Counted from the first letter of the stretch, positions 36,701 to 45,438 are shown. The stretch is 64,000 nt of DNA from Sulfitobacter sp. SK012 (GCF_003352085.1 NZ_CP025804.1:1488001-1552000); one strand, 5' to 3'. Numbers and translations: made by a program. The notes: generated by a model not told the origin, from the letters alone.

Positions 36701-37196
36701 TCATGGCGCGGCTGACGGCGGTGCGGATAACCGGCTCGCCCAGACGTTTGATCGCGACCCGCAGATGACGCACGGGGCTCGGTTGGTCGTCGTTCAACAC
36801 ACGGCCCGTCAACATCAACGCCCAGGTTGAGGCATTTACCAAGCTGGAGGTCGAGTGGCCCATGTGGCGGCCCCAGTCTGAGGGTGCAATCTTGTCTTCT
36901 ATGAGAGCATCAATGGTGTCCGCATCTGGCACACGCAGCAATGCTTCGGCCAAACACATCAGCGCCACGCCTTCGTCGGTGGACAAGCCGTATTCAGCTA
37001 AGAATACCTCCATCATTCCAGGGGATGTAGCACCGCGAATATCGCGCACAAGATTGGCTGCAAGCCCGGAGATGTCTGTACGATCTGCGGCCGTCAAATC
37101 AGCTGTCTCAATCAGCTCCTTCAGGACCACATCCGGGTCAGCATAGGTCAAAGCGTCGATCTGCTGGCGCAGGTTAGTGGAAATATCGTGTGCCAT
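33777..37196 (-). CDS. putA: Bifunctional proline dehydrogenase / pyrroline-5-carboxylate dehydrogenase
   Basis: This is a 1139-residue PutA. The proline dehydrogenase domain carries the FAD-dependent TIM barrel (ISVKLSALHPRYE, NVDAEEADRL, RIMVRLVKGAYWD). The C-terminal aldehyde dehydrogenase half has the catalytic Glu in AETGGLNAMIVD and the nucleophile Cys in SAGQRCSALRCLYVQ. It oxidises proline to glutamate at the membrane. The N-terminal ribbon-helix-helix DNA-binding segment of E. coli PutA is absent, so it is not an autorepressor; the divergent Lrp-type gene at 37305 is the likely activator. A possible terminator hairpin follows the stop. Confidence 0.96.
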   Translation of the reverse strand: MAHDISTNLRQQIDALTYADPDVVLKELIETADLTAADRTDISGLAANLVRDIRGATSPGMMEVFLAEYGLSTDEGVALMCLAEALLRVPDADTIDALIEDKIAPSDWGRHMGHSTSSLVNASTWALMLTGRVLNDDQPSPVRHLRVAIKRLGEPVIRTAVSRAMKEMGRQFVLGEDITAAMKRASAMEDKGYTYSYDMLGEAARTDADAKRYHLSYSRAISAIATACNDDDIRKNPGISVKLSALHPRYEIAQEDAVMLDLVPRLRALALLAKSAGMGLNVDAEEADRLALSLDVIDRVMAEPALAGWDGFGIVVQAYGPRAGTVIDALFDMATRHDRRIMVRLVKGAYWDTEIKRAQVEGIDGFPVFSRKAATDVSYISNARKLLRMTDRIYPQFATHNAHTVAAILHMGEDKEAFEFQRLHGMGETLHGLVMAQHKTRCRIYAPVGAHRDLLAYLVRRLLENGANSSFVNQIVDEDVPPEIVAADPFDKLAEAVHIIPKGPQIFLPLRANARGFDLAHTPTLEMIEKARNPLRTHKWRAAPLIAGKLEASAPIPVENPTNPDHSPGTVQNATAKDVATALDAAKPWGATLATRRKVLLRAADILEDSFGEIFALLALEAGKTQPDTVSELREGVDFIRYYAAQATNAPAAGIWTCISPWNFPFAIFLGQVSAALAAGNSVLAKPAEQTPLTAHFAVSALYEAGVPKTALQLLPGGGDVGAMVTSDPRIGGVAFTGSTGTAMRIRSAMAEHCAPGTPLIAETGGLNAMIVDSTALPEQAVQAIVESAFQSAGQRCSALRCLYVQEDIADDLIKMLTGAMHSLNVGDPWNLSTDVGPVIDELARKAIADHIEIARSEGRLMAEMPVPKGGTYIAPTMIKVKGIGELEREIFGPVLHIATFKSQDLDKVIDAINATGYGLTFGLHTRIDDRVQHVSERIEAGNVYINRNQIGAIVGSQPFGGEGLSGTGPKAGGPNYLPRFSAPDVQKTDAIWGKAQTKLPALPAHVTTAISTLSLPGPTGESNRLSLMQRPALLCMGPGNEAAAAQQRSVQALGGTAVVATGQIDPSALTDGPAYGGVFWWGDSTTARAVEQALSKRKGLIIPLMCGLPDDGRVRAERHVCVDTTASGGNAALLGAAG

Positions 37197-37304
37197 GGGG
37201 TTGCTCCGGGTTGATTTGGAACTAGCTTACAGCGTAATCAGCAGTCGTTATGCCTTATGATTGGTCGAGGCAAAGGCGATTTCGTTTCTTTTTGGAGGTT
37301 TTTC

Positions 37305-37781
37305 ATGGCAAATGATCCGTCCGGTTTGGACCGGTTTGATGCAGCGATTCTGGCTGTGCTTGCAGAGGATGGGCGGATCAGTATCACTGATCTTGCTCGG
37401 CGCATTGGTCTGTCAAAATCACCGACCCAAGCCCGTTTGCGTAGGCTTGAAGAAAGCGACATCATTCTTGGGTACCGCGCCATGTTAAACCCCATCCGAC
37501 TGGGCCTGGATCACGTCGCATTTGTAGAAGTCCGGCTTAGCGATACCCGAGAGGCCGCTCTGCGGGCCTTTAACGCGGCAGTGGCCCGTGTGCCCGAGAT
37601 TGAGCAGGCGCATATGATCGCCGGTAATTTTGATTATCTGCTCAAGGTGCGGACCCGCGACATGATCAGCTACCGCCGCTTTTTGGGTGAGACGATCTCG
37701 AGCTTGCCGCATGTTTCCAACACTTCGACCTACGTCGCAATGGAAGCTGTGAAAGAGGTCATGTTGGCGGAGGGGGCTTGA
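37305..37781 (+). CDS. putR: Lrp/AsnC-family regulator, PutR
   Basis: The 158-residue regulator has an N-terminal helix-turn-helix (DRFDAAILAVLAEDGRISITDLARRIGLSKSPTQARLRRL) and a C-terminal RAM ligand-binding domain (AFVEVRLSDTREAALRAF, then VPEIEQAHMIAGNFDYLLKVRTRD). In alphaproteobacteria PutR, divergent to putA, activates putA in response to proline, and the layout here matches. The start is ATG 37305 with GGAGG 6 bases upstream; an upstream frame adds 16 residues without similarity. Confidence 0.92.
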   Translation: MANDPSGLDRFDAAILAVLAEDGRISITDLARRIGLSKSPTQARLRRLEESDIILGYRAMLNPIRLGLDHVAFVEVRLSDTREAALRAFNAAVARVPEIEQAHMIAGNFDYLLKVRTRDMISYRRFLGETISSLPHVSNTSTYVAMEAVKEVMLAEGA

Positions 37782-37811
37782 CGGATAACCGATATGCGCC
37801 ATCCTTAGGGT

Positions 37812-38366
37812 ATGCGCACGCTTATCGCCCTTTGTCTTATGGCTGGCCCCGCCTTCGCCGCTGACTGTCCTACCCCCAAGGATGTGTCTGCTCAAATGCA
37901 GCAGCTCTTTGAAAAGGCGCGCACTGCGCCCGATTTCCGGGTTGGCAGAACTGTGTCGCAGGAAATGTGGAAGGTCTGGCTAGAAGCGCCTGATGAGGCT
38001 GCCCAAGAAGTGTTGGACCGCGGGATGCGCAAGCGTGACAGCTATGATTTCATTGGTGCTTTGGCGGATTTTTCCCGACTTGCCGAGTATTGCCCGGCCT
38101 ATGCCGAAGGTTTCAATCAGCGGGCCTACATTCATTTTCTGACCGAGAACTATGCGCAGGCGCTTGAAGATCTCGATATCGCGCTTTCCTTGCAGCCCGA
38201 TCACGTCGCGGCGCAGTCTGGTCGGGGTCTAACGTTGCTCAAGCTGGGGCGGATTGAAGAAGCACGCAAACAGATGTTAATCGCGGTTGAAAACAATCCT
38301 TGGCTTAGCGAAGCTACGCTGTTGGCCAAGGGTGCACCGCTTGGTCCCGTAGGCGAAGACATCTGA
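37812..38366 (+). CDS. Exported tetratricopeptide-repeat protein
   Basis: This protein has 184 residues. MRTLIALCLMAGPAFAADC is a Sec signal peptide with an AFA cleavage site and a Cys shortly after. TPR-like repeats occur in the second half (AYAEGFNQRAYIHFLTENYAQALEDLDIALSLQPDHVAAQSGRGLTLLKLGRIEEARKQMLIAVE), with the characteristic W/L-G-Y-A-F-A-P spacing. Periplasmic TPR proteins are usually scaffolds. It lies 31 bp after putR, but its product is not obviously linked to proline catabolism. Confidence 0.82.
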   Translation: MRTLIALCLMAGPAFAADCPTPKDVSAQMQQLFEKARTAPDFRVGRTVSQEMWKVWLEAPDEAAQEVLDRGMRKRDSYDFIGALADFSRLAEYCPAYAEGFNQRAYIHFLTENYAQALEDLDIALSLQPDHVAAQSGRGLTLLKLGRIEEARKQMLIAVENNPWLSEATLLAKGAPLGPVGEDI

Positions 38367-38552
38367 GGCGTTTACACTGCCCCAAGCTTGCGTATTGTGC
38401 GCCACACGGCTCACTTGGGGAATGGGAGACGCTAAGATCCAGGCCCCTTGTGTCTGTGCGGCGAAATGCATACGGAACAAAGAGTTGCGTCTGCGAGACA
38501 GGTTTTGGGTTTGATGAAAGCCCGAAGCTGGAAATTGAAGACAACGCCAGAT

Positions 38553-38638
38553 GCGGGCGTGATGGAATGGTAGACATACCAGACTTAAAATCTGTTGGGC
38601 GTATGCCCGTGGGGGTTCGAGTCCCCCCGCCCGCACCA
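38553..38638 (+). tRNA. tRNA-Leu (anticodon UAA)
   Basis: An 86-nt class II tRNA: acceptor stem GCGGGCG/CGCCCGC, D-arm, anticodon stem CAGA/TCTG with loop CTTAAAA (anticodon TAA), a variable arm (TGGGCGTATGCCC), T-arm GGGGGTTCGAGTCCCCC, and an encoded CCA. Its 3' end faces the integrase at 38800 and it is the probable attachment site of the downstream element. Confidence 0.97.
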
Positions 38639-38648
38639 CTTTACCTTC

Positions 38649-38667
38649 TCAAACCCCGTCAAACCCC
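38649..38667 (+). repeat. Tandem TCAAACCCC repeats after tRNA-Leu
   Basis: TCAAACCCC occurs twice (38649-38657, 38659-38667), just past the tRNA-Leu CCA end and before the integrase gene. These could be integrase binding sites at the attachment locus. The assignment is inference. Confidence 0.45.
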
Positions 38668-38753
38668 ATCAAAAAATCTTTTATTTGCAGTGACTTGCGA
38701 TTTATGTCATTAACACTCCCCGACAATGCCAGACAGACCAAATCAGGCCCATT

Positions 38754-38784
38754 CTGGGGTTCATCTGGGGTCGAGCTGGGGTTC
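38754..38784 (+). repeat. Three CTGGGGT-type repeats before the integrase
   Basis: CTGGGGTTC (38754-38762), CTGGGGTC (38765-38772) and CTGGGGTTC (38776-38784) recur with an 11-bp spacing, immediately upstream of the integrase ribosome binding site. Arm-type binding sites of tyrosine recombinases have this layout. Confidence 0.5.
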
Positions 38785-38799
38785 TAAAGGAGGGTAGCC

Positions 38800-40017
38800 G
38801 TGGCGCTGACTGAGTTGAAAATTAGGAAATGCAAACCAAATGCGAAGCCTTACAAGCTGTCTGATGGTGAAAACCTCGTTTTGGTGGTTCGCCCGACCGG
38901 GTCAAAAACTTGGAAGCAGCGAATTTATCAAAATGGCAAGGAGCGGGATGTTACGTTGGGCAGCTATCCGTCCCTGACGTTGGCGGATGCTAGGCGCGCG
39001 GCCTCGGAGGTTCGAGACGCCGTTGCCTCCGGTATCGATCCCGGTGCCGAAAAGCGGCGCGCACAGGCGCGGGATCGGGTCGTGGCTGGTGACGCTTTTC
39101 GGGACGTGGCAGTGGCCTATGAGGCAACGCGGACATCGTGGGTGCCGTCGGTGCGCGCAAGGTTCTGGCATCGCATGAATATCGATGTGTTTCCGGTGCT
39201 GGGCAATACGCCAATCGACGGCATCGAACCGTTGGACATTTTGGCGGCCGTCCAGCCCATCGCGGACCGCGGGGCAGTCTATACTGCAAAGAAGGTGATC
39301 GGGTTCATCGCTCAGGTCATGGACCACGCCGTGGTTCTGGGCATGTGCAAATACAACCCTGCACTGCGGCTGGGTAAGGCGATCGGTGACACACCCGCTG
39401 TGTCGCATCGTCCTGCTCTTATCGAACCCGAGAAACTTGCGCTGTTCCTACAGTCGCTCTGGGGGCTTGAAACCCGCGCCATGGGCAAGCCCATCGTCCA
39501 GGCCTGCCTCTATACCTTCGCGCGCCCGGGTGAAGTGCGGCAGATGCGTTGGGCAGATTTGAATTTTGAAAAGCGCGAATGGGTCTACCGTGTCGGCAAG
39601 GTCGCTAAGGATGGGCACATAGTTCCATTGTCTGATCCGATGCTGGCGCTCATCGATCAGCTTCGTGTCAGAAATTCTAGCAGTGAACATGTGTTTGCGG
39701 GCCCGACTGGTCGTGTGGTTGCCGATGTGGCGACAGGGCAGCTTATCGACCGTCTGGGCTATAAAGGGCGCATGACTGCCCACGGGGCGCGTGCTGTGGC
39801 GCGCACGGTGTTGGTGGAGACCCTCGGATACCGGGAGAGCATGGTGGAAATGCAACTATCCCATACGCCGCGTGACATGCATGGCCGGGCCTATAACCGC
39901 GTCACATGGCGATCGGAACGCCACGAAATGATGCGGACCTGGGCGGATTGGTTGGATGGCGTGCGGGTGGAGGCGAGCGTGCTGCCAATGGCGGCTGAGT
40001 ATCGACAAGGCCGCTAG
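38800..40017 (+). CDS. int: Tyrosine-recombinase integrase (P4-type)
   Basis: The 405-residue recombinase has an N-terminal DUF4102-like arm-binding domain (LTELKIRKCKPNAKPYKLSDGENL, then YQNGKERDVTLGSYPSLTLADARRAA) and a catalytic domain with the family residues: Arg in FARPGEVRQMRWADL, His-x-x-Arg in AHGARAVARTV, then a late His in LSHTPRD and Tyr in RAYNRVTW. It directs site-specific integration at a tRNA, here tRNA-Leu. The start is GTG 38800 with AAAGGAGGG upstream. The element's right end cannot be located in the window. Confidence 0.93.
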   Translation: MALTELKIRKCKPNAKPYKLSDGENLVLVVRPTGSKTWKQRIYQNGKERDVTLGSYPSLTLADARRAASEVRDAVASGIDPGAEKRRAQARDRVVAGDAFRDVAVAYEATRTSWVPSVRARFWHRMNIDVFPVLGNTPIDGIEPLDILAAVQPIADRGAVYTAKKVIGFIAQVMDHAVVLGMCKYNPALRLGKAIGDTPAVSHRPALIEPEKLALFLQSLWGLETRAMGKPIVQACLYTFARPGEVRQMRWADLNFEKREWVYRVGKVAKDGHIVPLSDPMLALIDQLRVRNSSSEHVFAGPTGRVVADVATGQLIDRLGYKGRMTAHGARAVARTVLVETLGYRESMVEMQLSHTPRDMHGRAYNRVTWRSERHEMMRTWADWLDGVRVEASVLPMAAEYRQGR

Positions 40018-40279
40018 CGGGGCTATTCTTGATGCCCTTGTTCAGGAGGGTTGTATTCGGCTGAATGATCTCAATCCGTTTGCAAAAGATGTAGCAAAAC
40101 TCAAGCGAGCTCGAGTGCTTGCAACGTGCAAATGGAAAAGGCTGAGTATGGGTTGTAACCACTAGGTACGAAGCTGAACTTCAAGGTTTGCAGTAGAGGA
40201 ACATTAGCGACACGTATGTTCAAAGACTTGTCAGTTTTGCTTTAGCCTTGGCGCGGTCGATATTATGTTTTGGTTACGT

Positions 40280-40966
40280 TTAGAGTAGGAGCTTGCTCTG
40301 ATCTTCTCTCACTATTTCAACTGTTGCATCAACACTTGAGGAGATGGTTCCCTCGTAGTCCGATGCTCTTTCAAGTTTTTTACGGCATGGAGGCACCCAC
40401 AGTAGCTGGGTTCCCCGATCAACCCTTTTTTCCCAAACTACCCATGCATAGCCCGTAGCCGTTGAAGCTTTTTTGTCTAACCTCCCTTTGACCATTGGAA
40501 CACGCTCGACAAACTGCGCAACTGTACTCGGGGGGGTAGTGGAAAATAGACGCTCATACCGTCCAACACTTTCTAGAAAAACGGTTCTCACCAAAACAGC
40601 CACACCTCTTCTTGCCGCGTCTAGACCGCGCAAGATGAACTCTTCAGCAAGACGGAACGGTGGATTTGTTATTACCCAATCATGCGATCCTGCTGGCATG
40701 TCCGAGGTAAGGAAGTCTGAAACGCCTCCATACCCATAGTCGTAAATGTCGGTTGCCGTAACTTGCCCAAAATACTCTGCTAAGGGGGCGGCCATGTGCC
40801 CAGCGCCACATGCAGGCTCTAAGCACGTTAAATGCTCTCGGTGTCCACCTTGCTCAATAATATGCTCAAGCAATCCACGTGTTGCCCATGGTGGGGTTGG
40901 GAAGTTGTCTAGGCTATCGCGAGCTTCCGCACGCTGCGCCATGACTGCGTGCGATGTGTTCTGCAA
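40280..40966 (-). CDS. Class I SAM-dependent methyltransferase, adenine-DNA-methylase-like
   Basis: The protein has 228 residues. Motif I is LTCLEPACGAGHMAAPLAEYF and motif IV is VITNPPFRLAEEF, the N(4)/N(6) amino methyltransferase signature (N-P-P-F). DNFPTPPWATRGLLEHI near the start is typical of phage-type adenine DNA methylases. It has no adjacent restriction gene, so it may be an orphan methylase that protects element DNA. It is transcribed away from the integrase; its GC content is lower than the core. Confidence 0.75.
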   Translation of the reverse strand: MQNTSHAVMAQRAEARDSLDNFPTPPWATRGLLEHIIEQGGHREHLTCLEPACGAGHMAAPLAEYFGQVTATDIYDYGYGGVSDFLTSDMPAGSHDWVITNPPFRLAEEFILRGLDAARRGVAVLVRTVFLESVGRYERLFSTTPPSTVAQFVERVPMVKGRLDKKASTATGYAWVVWEKRVDRGTQLLWVPPCRKKLERASDYEGTISSSVDATVEIVREDQSKLLL

Positions 40967-41209
40967 AATTGCGCTCCTAATGTTTCTGCGTTGGCAAATG
41001 ATATCATATTTGCAGGTAGAGAGAACCCAAGTGGTTCGATTTTTGACGCCAGACCTCTAATTTTGTTCTCTCATTGTTCTAGGCCTGGGCTATCTAGCCC
41101 GCTCCCATAACTTTTATGACTAGATCGAGGAATTGTTGGATTGCAGGGTTGCCTACGAGAAGAAGCAACCGACAGTCCGCTCAGCTCTCAGTGACATTCA
41201 ACAAACAGT

Positions 41210-41626
41210 TATATCGCGACACTCGTGGAACGGCATTCTCGGTACGTGATGCTGGTCAAAGTCGCGAACAAAGACACAAAGAGTGTCATCACGGCGCTGA
41301 TCAAATCGGCGCAGAAACTGCCGCGCGAGCTCTACAAGTCGCTGACGTGGGATCGTGGCAAAGAGCTGGCAGATCATCCGCGATTCACGTTGGCAACCGA
41401 CGTTGATGTCTACTTCTGCGACCCACAATCACCGTGGCAGCGCGGGTCAAACGAGAACACCAACCGGCTTTTGAGGCAGTACTTGCCTCGCGGAACGGGC
41501 CTATCCGTTCATTCCCAAGCAAAACTCAGCGCAATTGCAAGGCAACTTAACGAACGTCCTCGCAAGACCTTGCAATATCAAACCCCAGCAGAGAAGTTCG
41601 CTGAGTGTGTTGCATCGACCGGTTGA
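41210..41626 (+). pseudogene. IS30-family transposase, 5'-truncated remnant
   Basis: Only the C-terminal ~138 codons remain. The reading frame begins inside the catalytic core (TLVERHSRYVMLVKV) and retains a DDE region: Asp in LTWDRGKELADHPRF and Glu in GSNENTNRLLRQYLP, then ARQLNERPRKTLQYQTPAEKF. The DNA-binding N-terminal half is missing, so it is inactive. The break lies near 41209. It shows older insertion activity near the tRNA-Leu element. Confidence 0.85.
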
Positions 41627-42234
41627 GGTCGCCGCCCTTAGTGTCGAAATGTGCATACCGCAGCATCGGTCAGTTTGGGCTCTTCAGTAGCATTCGCCGC
41701 ACAAACAACGAGTGACCGGTTCAGGAAACAGCGCCGTTCGCTGCGCGGCGCACGAACTGGTAAGATGCGGACATAGTTAGCTTTCGCTGCAAGTGCGCAA
41801 TCATTGCTGCGCTCGCGAGGGCAGCAGAAAGTCGGGCGGAAAGTGTGAATTCGCTGCAAGCGCGAGATGAGACAAGGGCAACGGCGAAAGCTGACACTTA
41901 AACTATTCTTCATTGCTCTCAAAGTGAAGTGCTGCATCGATCTACAGGTCCGCCGGACAAAGCGGTCATAGCCCAATTGCCAAAGTTGCCCCGCTTGAAA
42001 GTGATCTTCTGGCGATCCCTCACGGCAAAAATTCCAAATCAACACCCTGACGTTGAAACTGTTGTTAGTGACAAGAATACGCTGATTTTTGACATGACAC
42101 ATGGGTGGTTCTTCGATAACGGTTGGTCAGGGGAATAAGAATTTACTAATCAGTTTTTGCTTATACGCGAGTGGCCGTTCTGGCCGCCTTCTCATCGAAG
42201 CGATTTTGCTTTGGAAAAATGAGAGGGGATTCTC
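41627..42234. other. Intergenic region, no credible gene
   Basis: About 600 bp between the IS30 remnant and the RTX-protein gene. A 154-codon minus-strand frame lacks any domain and reads with unusual composition (many Cys and Arg), so I judge it spurious. Decayed mobile DNA is the likely content. The last ~60 bp upstream of 42235 carry the ribosome binding site GAGAGGGGAT. Confidence 0.5.
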
Positions 42235-43785
42235 ATGCCGGTTAGGTTCGGAAGCTTTTCAGACGACAATATTACAGCCACTGACGGGAATGACCTGATC
42301 ATTTCCTTTAAGGGTGACGATTTCATTTTCGCGGGCGAGGGCGACGATCTCGTGATCGCGGGCAGCGGTGACGACACGGTCTATGGCGGCGGCGGCAACG
42401 ATACCCTGATCGGCGGCAGCGGGGACGACTCTCTCTTTGGCCAAGAGGGCGATGATCGGCTTTATGGCGGGTCGGGCAATGACGACCTGAGCGGCGGCGC
42501 TGGTGAGGATCTGGTCTATGGCGGCAGCGGCTTTGATACTGCAAGCTTTGACGGTTCGATCTTTGACTATAACATCGCCAGCGACCGCAAGGTAACGCGG
42601 ATCACGGATGACCAAGGCGCGCAGGATTACCTTGTCTCCATCGAAGCGATGTATTTCGGGGCAGATAACTATACTCTTTATCTGGACGGTCGCAACAACG
42701 CGGTGCTGTTCACCGGCGATGATGCAGGATCAGTAACCGAGGACGCAGAAACCCCTGCGACAGGCACGCTGACCGCGACCGACTTTGACGGCACCGATGG
42801 GATCGTCGCTGCTGCGGGCACCACAACATATGGCAGCTATTCGGTCGGCACCGATGGTGGCTGGACCTATACCCTTAATGACGCCAACGCGACCATCGAC
42901 GCACTGAACGCCGGTATCGCGGAGACCGACAGCTTTGTCGTGATGGCGGAGGACGGGACCGAGCAAACCGTGACGATTGGCATCACCGGCGCTAATGATG
43001 GGGCGACATTCGGGGGCGATCTGTCAGGGGCTGTGACCGAGAACGAAGACGTGGACGCGACCGGTATCGCAACTGTCTCGGATGTGGATCAAGGGCAAGG
43101 CGCAATTGTCGCGTCCAGTGGCACCACGACCTATGGCAGCTATTCCATCGATACGTCTGGCGTGTGGAGCTATTCCCTGGACGACGCCAATCCGTCGGTC
43201 GATGCGCTGGCGGCTGGCGATCCTTTGACCGACAGCTTTGTGTTCTCCAGCGATGACGGCACCGAGCAGGTCATCGACATCGCCATCACCGGGGCCGACG
43301 ATGGGCCTGCGGGACCTGTGATTATCGACTTGGGCAGTGGGACAGAATTTACCGCGGTCTCCGGATTAGCGGAAAATTTTGTGCTCAGCTTCAATGCAAT
43401 TGATGGCCGATCAGTCGTCAATATCACAAATTTTGATGTTGGCGAAGATCGTTTCGTAATCACTAATTTTGAGCTGGCCGGGGGCGCCGCCGCTATCAAC
43501 TTCTACGCATTTGGTGAAGATGGCATTCTGAATTCTGACTTTAGTTTTGCTAATGTGATAGGCAGAAACGGAGACGCTATTTTGGCCTTTTCAAATGAAT
43601 TCTTTACTCAAGTAAAATTCATTGATGAAAATGGCGCCCGTGAACTTATTGCCGACGACTTAATTGAGAGCGGTAATATCCAGCTGTTTAGCGATTTTAC
43701 TATTCCCTATGAAACAGTGCCGCTTGAAGCTCTTGCCGCCGATGATCTGTTTGTCATTTACGCAGACGATCTGATCCTCGTTTAA
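42235..43785 (+). CDS. RTX calcium-binding protein with VCBS repeats, secreted
   Basis: The protein has 516 residues. The N-terminal ~100 carry a block of about six RTX nonapeptides (GGxGxDxLx type, for example GGGGNDTLIGGSGDDSLFG). Two VCBS-like repeats follow at about 170-255 and 265-350 (TATDFDGTDGIVAAAG, TVSDVDQGQGAIVASSG). A C-terminal beta-rich domain ends FVIYADDLILV. RTX proteins are exported by type I systems through TolC and fold on calcium. RTX modules are normally C-terminal beside the secretion signal; here they lie at the N-terminus, and no ABC/MFP exporter genes are near. The start ATG follows GAGAGGGGAT. The role is likely adhesion or biofilm, by inference. Confidence 0.75.
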   Translation: MPVRFGSFSDDNITATDGNDLIISFKGDDFIFAGEGDDLVIAGSGDDTVYGGGGNDTLIGGSGDDSLFGQEGDDRLYGGSGNDDLSGGAGEDLVYGGSGFDTASFDGSIFDYNIASDRKVTRITDDQGAQDYLVSIEAMYFGADNYTLYLDGRNNAVLFTGDDAGSVTEDAETPATGTLTATDFDGTDGIVAAAGTTTYGSYSVGTDGGWTYTLNDANATIDALNAGIAETDSFVVMAEDGTEQTVTIGITGANDGATFGGDLSGAVTENEDVDATGIATVSDVDQGQGAIVASSGTTTYGSYSIDTSGVWSYSLDDANPSVDALAAGDPLTDSFVFSSDDGTEQVIDIAITGADDGPAGPVIIDLGSGTEFTAVSGLAENFVLSFNAIDGRSVVNITNFDVGEDRFVITNFELAGGAAAINFYAFGEDGILNSDFSFANVIGRNGDAILAFSNEFFTQVKFIDENGARELIADDLIESGNIQLFSDFTIPYETVPLEALAADDLFVIYADDLILV

Positions 43786-44131
43786 GACTTCAACAGCCCT
43801 CTGCAAAGCAGCACCGCTTGCGGGGGGCTTCAACATTGCATTTGCCCCAGCGAAAATAAGGGCTGATGCCAAATCACCGCTTTGTCCTGTGTGGATGGCT
43901 CCTACTTAGCAAGACATTTCTGATGCGATTTATGTTTGTCAGATGCGGTCTTGTGTCCGGCCTGTTTGCGCGGATCACTTGACCGCTGGCCCTGATGGTT
44001 TCCACAAACCAAGTCCCATTCTGCATATCGAACAACATGTGTTCAGGACAAAGCACGGTGTGTCTTGGTTCTAGGGCTGACAATTTTTCCATCACTTCAT
44101 TGGTCTTGCTACCTCTGTGTTTCGGTTTGGG
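43786..44131. other. IS110 flank and 3' end, non-coding
   Basis: Between the RTX gene and the IS110 transposase stop lie ~345 bp. Near 43894-43926 the sequence TGGATGGCTCCT...TTTCTGA resembles the flank just upstream of the IS110 transposase (45152-45182) in the same orientation. A 73-codon minus-strand frame (43874-44095) has no recognisable family. Confidence 0.4.
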
Positions 44132-45151
44132 TCAGATTGTTCTGATGCGATAAGGTTCGTTACGGGTTAGGACGGCCCAAACCATGCGAGCGGTTTTATT
44201 CACCATTGCGACGGCAGCTACTTTGCCAGGCTTTCGGGCCATGATGTCTGCGAACCATGGGTCATATCGCTCGGGGGTCTTGGTGATTTGGCGCATGCGG
44301 GACATCATGCCGATGACGAGTAATCGCCGAATGTACCTGTCCCCCATCTTCGAGATACGTCCCAACTTCTCTTTACCACCACTGGAGCGGTTTAGAGGTG
44401 TAAGGCCTAGCCAAGCAGCAAAATCACGACCTGTGCTGAACTGTTTGCCAGTGCCAATCGTGGCCACGATGGCGGACGCTGTGATCGGCCCAATGCCAGG
44501 AATCGTTTGCAACAGGGCGACACGATCTTCGCGTCGCGCCACTTGCGTCATCTCATGGGTGTAGTTGGCAATCTTTCCATGTAGGAACAAAATCTGCTCA
44601 CAAAGTTTGGCAATCACACCGCCTGCAGTATCTGGCAGCTCTGGACACTCACCTTCAAACAGGCGCTTTGCAAATTTGGTCGCGTGGCCAACACCTTGCG
44701 GAAACACGATGCCAAATTCGGCCAGTTGCGCACGTAACATGTTGATAGTCTGCGTGCGTTGTCGAACGACAAGATTCCGTGTTCGGTGCAGTGCCAGTAT
44801 TGCTTGCTGATCTGGCGTCTTGATCTCAACAAATCTCATGGTCGGCCGTGTTACAGCCTCACAAATGGCTTCCGCGTCAGCCGCATCAGACTTGCCCCTT
44901 TTAACATAAGGCTTCACATAAATGGGCGGGATCAGCTTTACGTCGTGGCCCAATCGCACCAATTCGCGGGCCCAATGATGACTGGTGCCGCATGCCTCGA
45001 TGCCAACAAGGCAAGGATCAAGGCATTCAAAGAACTTTAGCAATTGCGCACGCCGTAGGGCGCGATTGAAGACAACCTCGCCGTCATTAGTGATGCCGTG
45101 AACTTGAAAAATGTTCTTGGCCAAATCTAGACCTACTGTTGTAACTTGCAT
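44132..45151 (-). mobile_element. IS110-family insertion sequence, transposase
   Basis: This 339-residue IS110-type DEDD transposase begins MQVTTVGLDLAKNIFQVHG. The DEDD residues are visible in VGLDLAKN, VGIEACGTSHHWAREL and KSDAADAEAI. The C-terminal transposase_20 domain begins LLQTIPGIGPITASAIVATIG and ends in GGKEKLGRISKMGDRYIRRLLV. These elements transpose by a site-specific recombinase-like mechanism guided by a bridge RNA in the non-coding flanks. An upstream in-frame start would add 11 residues. The gene is intact and may be active. Precise element ends are not defined. Confidence 0.9.
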
Positions 45152-45438
45152 TGGGTGGCTCCTCTGCTGAACAGTTTCTGACAACTGCAGTATGGCGCAT
45201 TACGACGCCGATGGGCGCAGGAGCCATCCATCCCATCCCGCATAGCTGACCTCTGCGCAGAGTGCAGCGAGCACCGGCTCAATCTTCGCAGATCGATGGG
45301 AATGGCATAAGACAAGCCCAGAGCAGACCAAGTAAATTTGCGTCGGGATGTCAGTTATCTGGTTTCGTACCATTAGTGGATTTTTGCTCGATTTAACTTT
45401 TTCTGGTACACTCTTACGAAACAAAGGGAGCCAATATC

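Noticed and set aside
38641..38790. CRISPR-like short repeats
   Set aside because: Only two to three short copies at tRNA/integrase positions, without spacers of the usual length or any cas gene; consistent with recombinase sites.
41638..42102. 154-residue minus-strand frame
   Set aside because: Many Cys, Arg and low-complexity residues, no similarity, lies in decayed sequence between an IS remnant and the RTX gene.
43874..44095. 73-residue minus-strand frame before IS110
   Set aside because: No family recognised and it overlaps the IS flank; probably non-coding.
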